Shown here: positions 5,781 through 7,952 of the stretch, in pieces
Numbering within the stretch: position 1 is the stretch's first letter
Layout: every line of letters begins with the position of its first letter
Source of the DNA: Patescibacteria group bacterium
Lineage (GTDB): Bacteria > Patescibacteriota > Minisyncoccia > Minisyncoccales > S141-161
NCBI GenBank assembly: GCA_015491015.1
Contig: WFWQ01000039.1
Location: 1 to 7,952, forward strand
Reading direction: 5' to 3'
Length of the DNA stretch: 7,952 nucleotides
The notes under the pieces: generated by a model
Database searches by the model: none
What the model saw: the letters and a program-made list of their open reading frames with translations, nothing else
What the model was told of the DNA's origin: nothing
Made by a program: the position numbers and the translations under genes

Positions 5781-6032
5781 AAAGCTAACTTTTAAGCCTT
5801 CTTTTTGAGCCAAGTTTAAAATTTCAACTTCTTTAAGTTTTAAGTGTTCAGCTATGGCCAGACTTGGAACTTTAATTATTAAATTTTCTCCGTTTTGAAT
5901 TAAAGAAATTTGTACTCTTTCTTGGCGTAAAATATTTTCTTTAATTGCTTTTTTAACTTTAACTAAAGCCAATCCTTTTTTAACTCTAGCAACCTTAGAA
6001 AAACTTTTAAGAACATTTTTTATATCTTCCAT
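5760..6032 (-). CDS. DciA/DUF721-like small protein behind dnaN
   Basis: A 90-residue basic protein that I place tentatively in the DUF721/DciA group. The diagnostic part is the C-terminal half. NLIIKVPSLAIAEHLKLK (50-67) matches the family pattern of a hydrophobic strand followed by an alanine-rich helix start, ahead of a helix and the closing strand LKVSFLKLRV (80-89), together resembling the KH-like fold. DciA is the widespread bacterial factor that loads or operates the replicative helicase DnaB. The position supports this: the ATG shares one base with the dnaN stop (TAATG), so the order is dnaA-dnaN-this gene, and DUF721 genes sit near dnaN/recF in several phyla. The N-terminal half (1-40) is short and Lys-rich and lacks the Trp-x-x-(I/V)-V-G stretch common in the family, so the match is partial. 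No recF follows dnaN here. The last 21 bp overlap the converging PBP gene. Expression is probably by readthrough from dnaN. Confidence 0.6.
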   Translation of the reverse strand: MEDIKNVLKSFSKVARVKKGLALVKVKKAIKENILRQERVQISLIQNGENLIIKVPSLAIAEHLKLKEVEILNLAQKEGLKVSFLKLRVG

Positions 6033-7171
6033 TATTCTTTCTTGATTGGCATCACTAAATAAATAAAAGTAGGATCTTCTGGAGAAAAAAGTAAAGAAGG
6101 GCCTTCTGAACTGCTTACTTTAAAATCTACCATCTCTCCTTGGAGATTACCTAAACCTTCCAAAATAAACTTATAATTAAATACAATCTCTAAATCCTTA
6201 TCTCCTTTTACCTTTTCTAGCCCCAATTTAAATTCTCCTCTTCCTATTTCCGAAGATTCTGCTTTCAAAATCAACTTTCTTTCTTGAGGTATGAATTTAA
6301 AATAACACTCGTAACTCTTATTGGAAAACACACCTACACTCTTAAGACTTTCCTGTAAATTCTTTTTCAAAATCGAAGCCTCAAACTCAAAACTATTAGG
6401 AATAACTTTTTTATAATCTGGAAACTCCCCTTCTATCAATTGAGAAATAAATACTACTTCAAAATCTTCTTCCTGATTAGAACCGAAACTAAAAGCTACT
6501 TGACTTTCTTGAAGAATTAACCTCAAGTTAGGAGAAATATTTTTAAGCTTTTGAGCCCCAAAAAGCAGGTCTTTGGCCGATTTAGCAGGGAGAATAAGAG
6601 AAAAGCTCCCTTCTCTTTTTTGAACTAATTTCATTTGCTTCTTTCCCAATCTAAAACTATCCGAAGCTACAAAATTAATCTCATCTTCCTTTTCTTTTTC
6701 AAGCAATACCCCGCTCAGTTCAGGTCTAATTTGAGTAGTAGCTACAAAATCTATTACTTGAGAAATTCCTGCAATTAAAGAAGAAGTATCTATTTGAATT
6801 TCTTTCCCTTTAACTTCAGGTATTATCGGAAAATCCTCTTTAGGTAAGGTTAACATATTTACTTTAAAATCTTGAGTTTTAATCTCTAAAGTATTTTCCT
6901 TTTTTTCAAGTTCTAACTTTTGTTCTTTAGTTGAGTTTACTAAACTATACAAAACCTCTCCCTTAACTGCTAATTCTCCTTCTTTTTCAATGTCGGCTAA
7001 AGTTTTATAGATTAGAGCTTCTTCTAAATTTGTAGCTCTAATTTCCAAACTTCCTTTTTGGGCTTTAATTAGTATTGAAGATAAAATTGGTAAATGAGTA
7101 GTCTTTTGAATTATTTTTAAAGCTAATTCTAATCCTAATTCTAAATCTTCTTTTAAAATTTTTAACTTCAT
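6032..7171 (-). CDS. dnaN: DNA polymerase III beta subunit (sliding clamp)
   Basis: The beta clamp is a ring dimer that encircles DNA and tethers polymerase III and other repair proteins. The 379-residue length and three-domain layout (about 1-120, 127-245 and 246-379) fit the family. Typical blocks are LPILSSILIKA (27-37), TLPKEDFPIIPEV (108-120), RPELSGVLLE (149-158), VASDSFRLGKK (168-178), LIEGEFPDYKKVIP (245-258), NYKFILEGL (332-340) and the C-terminal YLVMPIKKE (371-379), which borders the partner-binding pocket. The start at ATG 7171 gives the standard MKLKILKEDL opening. There is no Shine-Dalgarno site; the bases before the ATG are T/A-rich. The gene follows dnaA in the canonical order with a 128-bp spacer containing DnaA-box-like sites, so DnaA may control its transcription. 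The stop overlaps the next start as TAATG. Confidence 0.97.
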   Translation of the reverse strand: MKLKILKEDLELGLELALKIIQKTTHLPILSSILIKAQKGSLEIRATNLEEALIYKTLADIEKEGELAVKGEVLYSLVNSTKEQKLELEKKENTLEIKTQDFKVNMLTLPKEDFPIIPEVKGKEIQIDTSSLIAGISQVIDFVATTQIRPELSGVLLEKEKEDEINFVASDSFRLGKKQMKLVQKREGSFSLILPAKSAKDLLFGAQKLKNISPNLRLILQESQVAFSFGSNQEEDFEVVFISQLIEGEFPDYKKVIPNSFEFEASILKKNLQESLKSVGVFSNKSYECYFKFIPQERKLILKAESSEIGRGEFKLGLEKVKGDKDLEIVFNYKFILEGLGNLQGEMVDFKVSSSEGPSLLFSPEDPTFIYLVMPIKKE

Positions 7172-7189
7172 AATTTTTGTTTTAAGCTT

Positions 7190-7198
7190 TGTGGATTG
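7190..7198 (-). promoter_or_regulatory. DnaA-box-like site 1
   Basis: The plus strand reads TGTGGATTG, so the minus strand reads CAATCCACA against the consensus TTATCCACA (7 of 9). It is the closest box to the dnaN start, about 19 bp upstream, where bound DnaA could affect dnaN transcription. An overlapping weaker match, TGTGGGGAA, follows at 7197-7205. Confidence 0.55.
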
Positions 7199-7251
7199 TG
7201 GGGAAAATTAAGTTTGGTTAAATTTTATCTAAGTTTTTTAAACTAATAAGA

Positions 7252-7260
7252 TGTGGATTT
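7252..7260 (-). promoter_or_regulatory. DnaA-box-like site 2
   Basis: The plus strand reads TGTGGATTT; the minus strand AAATCCACA matches the consensus TTATCCACA at 7 of 9, with the whole ATCCACA core intact. It is the same 9-mer as site 3 and in the same orientation, 25 bp away. Confidence 0.6.
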
Positions 7261-7276
7261 TGTTTGGGGAGAAACT

Positions 7277-7285
7277 TGTGGATTT
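7277..7285 (-). promoter_or_regulatory. DnaA-box-like site 3
   Basis: A second exact copy of TGTGGATTT (minus strand AAATCCACA). It borders the AT-rich run leading into the dnaA stop codon, the arrangement expected of a box next to an unwinding region. Confidence 0.6.
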
Positions 7286-7293
7286 AGTTTTTA

Positions 7294-7299
7294 ATTATA
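7294..7299 (-). promoter_or_regulatory. Candidate -10 element upstream of dnaN
   Basis: The minus strand reads TATAAT at 7299-7294, immediately after the dnaA stop codon. A start near 7287 would give a dnaN leader of about 115 nt that crosses all three DnaA-box-like sites. No good -35 lies at standard spacing, and the same AT-rich bases could instead be part of an origin unwinding element. Confidence 0.25.
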
Positions 7300-7952
7300 T
7301 CATATTTGGCTATAAATTCTTTGTAAAATTGTAGTAATTTCTTCTTGGAGAGTGATATTTGTTTCTACTTCTCTTTTTAGTTTTTCTACTGCATACATTA
7401 CGGTGGTATGATCTTTTCCTCCAAGAGTTTTCCCTATAAAAGGGAAAGAACAATTTAGTTCTTCTCTTAAGATAAACATTGCAATTTGTCTGGGTTTGAC
7501 AATTTCTTTTTTTCTTGAGTTTGAAGTTAAGTCTTTCAACGAAATTCCAAAATATTCAGAGATTACCTTTAAAACCTTTTGAGGAGAAGTAGTTTTAGTT
7601 GGCTTTTGAATAAACTTTTCTAAAAGCTTTTTAGCGTCAGCTAAGTTAAGGTAAGTTTTCCTAATCTCTTGGGCGATGATGATTTGATTAAGCAGGCCTT
7701 CTAACTCTCTTACATTGTGTTTTACATTTTGAGCTATAAACTCTAAAATCTCTTCTTTAATTTTAGCACCCTTTTCTTTAGCTTTGAGTTTTAAAATTGC
7801 CAATCTTGTTTCAAAGTCAGGGGGGATAATGTCTACAATCATTCCTCCTTCAAAACGAGATTTTAATCTTTCTTCTAAAGGAGAGATTGCTTTAGGAGGT
7901 CTATCTGAAGATATCACTATTTGTTTATTTTCTTGATAAAGAGCGTTAAATA
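7300..7952 (-). CDS. dnaA: Chromosomal replication initiator DnaA, 5' end cut off by window edge
   Basis: DnaA is the AAA+ ATPase that binds origin boxes, melts the origin and recruits the replicative helicase. The visible 216 residues cover the end of the ATPase core and all of DNA-binding domain IV. The reading frame is open to the right edge, starting FNALYQENKQIVISSDRPPK, the sensor-1 neighbourhood of DnaA. The GTG at 7917 is therefore an internal Val codon, not a start. RLKSRFEGG (28-36 of the visible part) is the arginine-finger (box VII) region and NVRELEGLLNQI (79-90) is sensor 2. Domain IV has the basic loop and helix RKKEIVKPRQIAMFILREE (146-164) and the signature GGKDHTTV (177-184), which reads the TTATCCACA box. 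The Walker A and B motifs and the N-terminal DnaB-contact domain lie beyond the window. It ends at TGA (7302-7300), 128 bp before dnaN. Confidence 0.97.
   Translation of the reverse strand, partial: FNALYQENKQIVISSDRPPKAISPLEERLKSRFEGGMIVDIIPPDFETRLAILKLKAKEKGAKIKEEILEFIAQNVKHNVRELEGLLNQIIIAQEIRKTYLNLADAKKLLEKFIQKPTKTTSPQKVLKVISEYFGISLKDLTSNSRKKEIVKPRQIAMFILREELNCSFPFIGKTLGGKDHTTVMYAVEKLKREVETNITLQEEITTILQRIYSQI

Larger units (their letters stand above)
7172..7299. other. Candidate chromosomal replication origin (oriC) between dnaA and dnaN
   Basis: The spacer between dnaA and dnaN is a common oriC position in bacteria. Here it holds three copies of TGTGGATT(T/G), differing from the consensus DnaA box complement TGTGGATAA only at the last one or two bases, all in the same orientation. 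A weaker overlapping TGTGGGGAA lies at 7197-7205. AT-only stretches at about 7219-7246 and 7286-7302 could serve as unwinding elements. The DnaA encoded alongside has the GGKDHTTV box-recognition motif, consistent with TTATCCACA-like sites. The role as origin is an inference; some genomes place oriC on the other side of dnaA. Confidence 0.65.

Noticed and set aside
5773..5786. AGCTTTAAAAAGCT hairpin as terminator of the PBP gene
   Set aside because: The stem is only about 5 bp of mostly A-T pairs, starts before the stop codon and lacks a clean T-run, so it is not a credible intrinsic terminator.
7326..7337. TAGTAA near 7332 as a DnaA-trio element
   Set aside because: It is inside the dnaA coding region about 45 bp from the nearest box and is not a clear triplet array.
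7915..7917. GTG as the dnaA start codon
   Set aside because: The frame stays open to the window edge and the upstream residues FNALYQENKQI are conserved DnaA sequence, so the gene continues beyond 7952.

Overview
The window is AT-rich bacterial DNA, roughly one third G+C by eye, with no gene longer than its family norm and almost no intergenic space. The compact gene set, the genes lacking clear Shine-Dalgarno sites, a secreted lamin-tail-domain protein of the ISEIAWMGT...EWIELYNP type and a DciA-like gene directly behind dnaN all suggest a Patescibacteria/CPR genome. That placement is an inference from gene content and style; no ribosomal gene is present to confirm it.

Layout from left to right: the 5' two thirds of murB on the minus strand runs off the left edge. 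A plus-strand run follows: a membrane-anchored lamin-tail-domain (LTD) protein, yebC and ruvC, each overlapping the next. Directly behind ruvC is a separate plus-strand transcription unit. It has a perfect consensus sigma-70 promoter (TTGACA, 16 bp, TATAAT), a leader with a direct repeat and a hairpin, a 40-codon ORF for an extremely acidic protein, and a strong hairpin terminator. The terminator also serves tyrS, which converges from the right. tyrS (minus) and a class A penicillin-binding protein gene (plus) then diverge from a 25-bp gap. The PBP gene overlaps tail-to-tail with a small DciA/DUF721-like gene, which follows dnaN by a TAATG junction. Between dnaN and dnaA lie 128 bp holding three DnaA-box-like 9-mers, a good oriC candidate. 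The 3' part of dnaA runs off the right edge.

Functionally, the right end is a replication initiation cluster: initiator, sliding clamp, probable helicase-loader relative and candidate origin. murB and the PBP supply peptidoglycan precursor synthesis and polymerisation/cross-linking. RuvC resolves Holliday junctions and YebC is a translation/transcription accessory factor; yebC-ruvC is a classic gene pair. TyrS charges tRNA-Tyr.

Most of the window is ordinary housekeeping. The part not explained by known families is the unit at 2443-2709, which is either an acidic microprotein gene or a structured small RNA. It is the best candidate here for something undescribed. The window has no gene-free stretch over 300 bases, no tRNA or rRNA genes, no CRISPR array and no mobile element that I can see.
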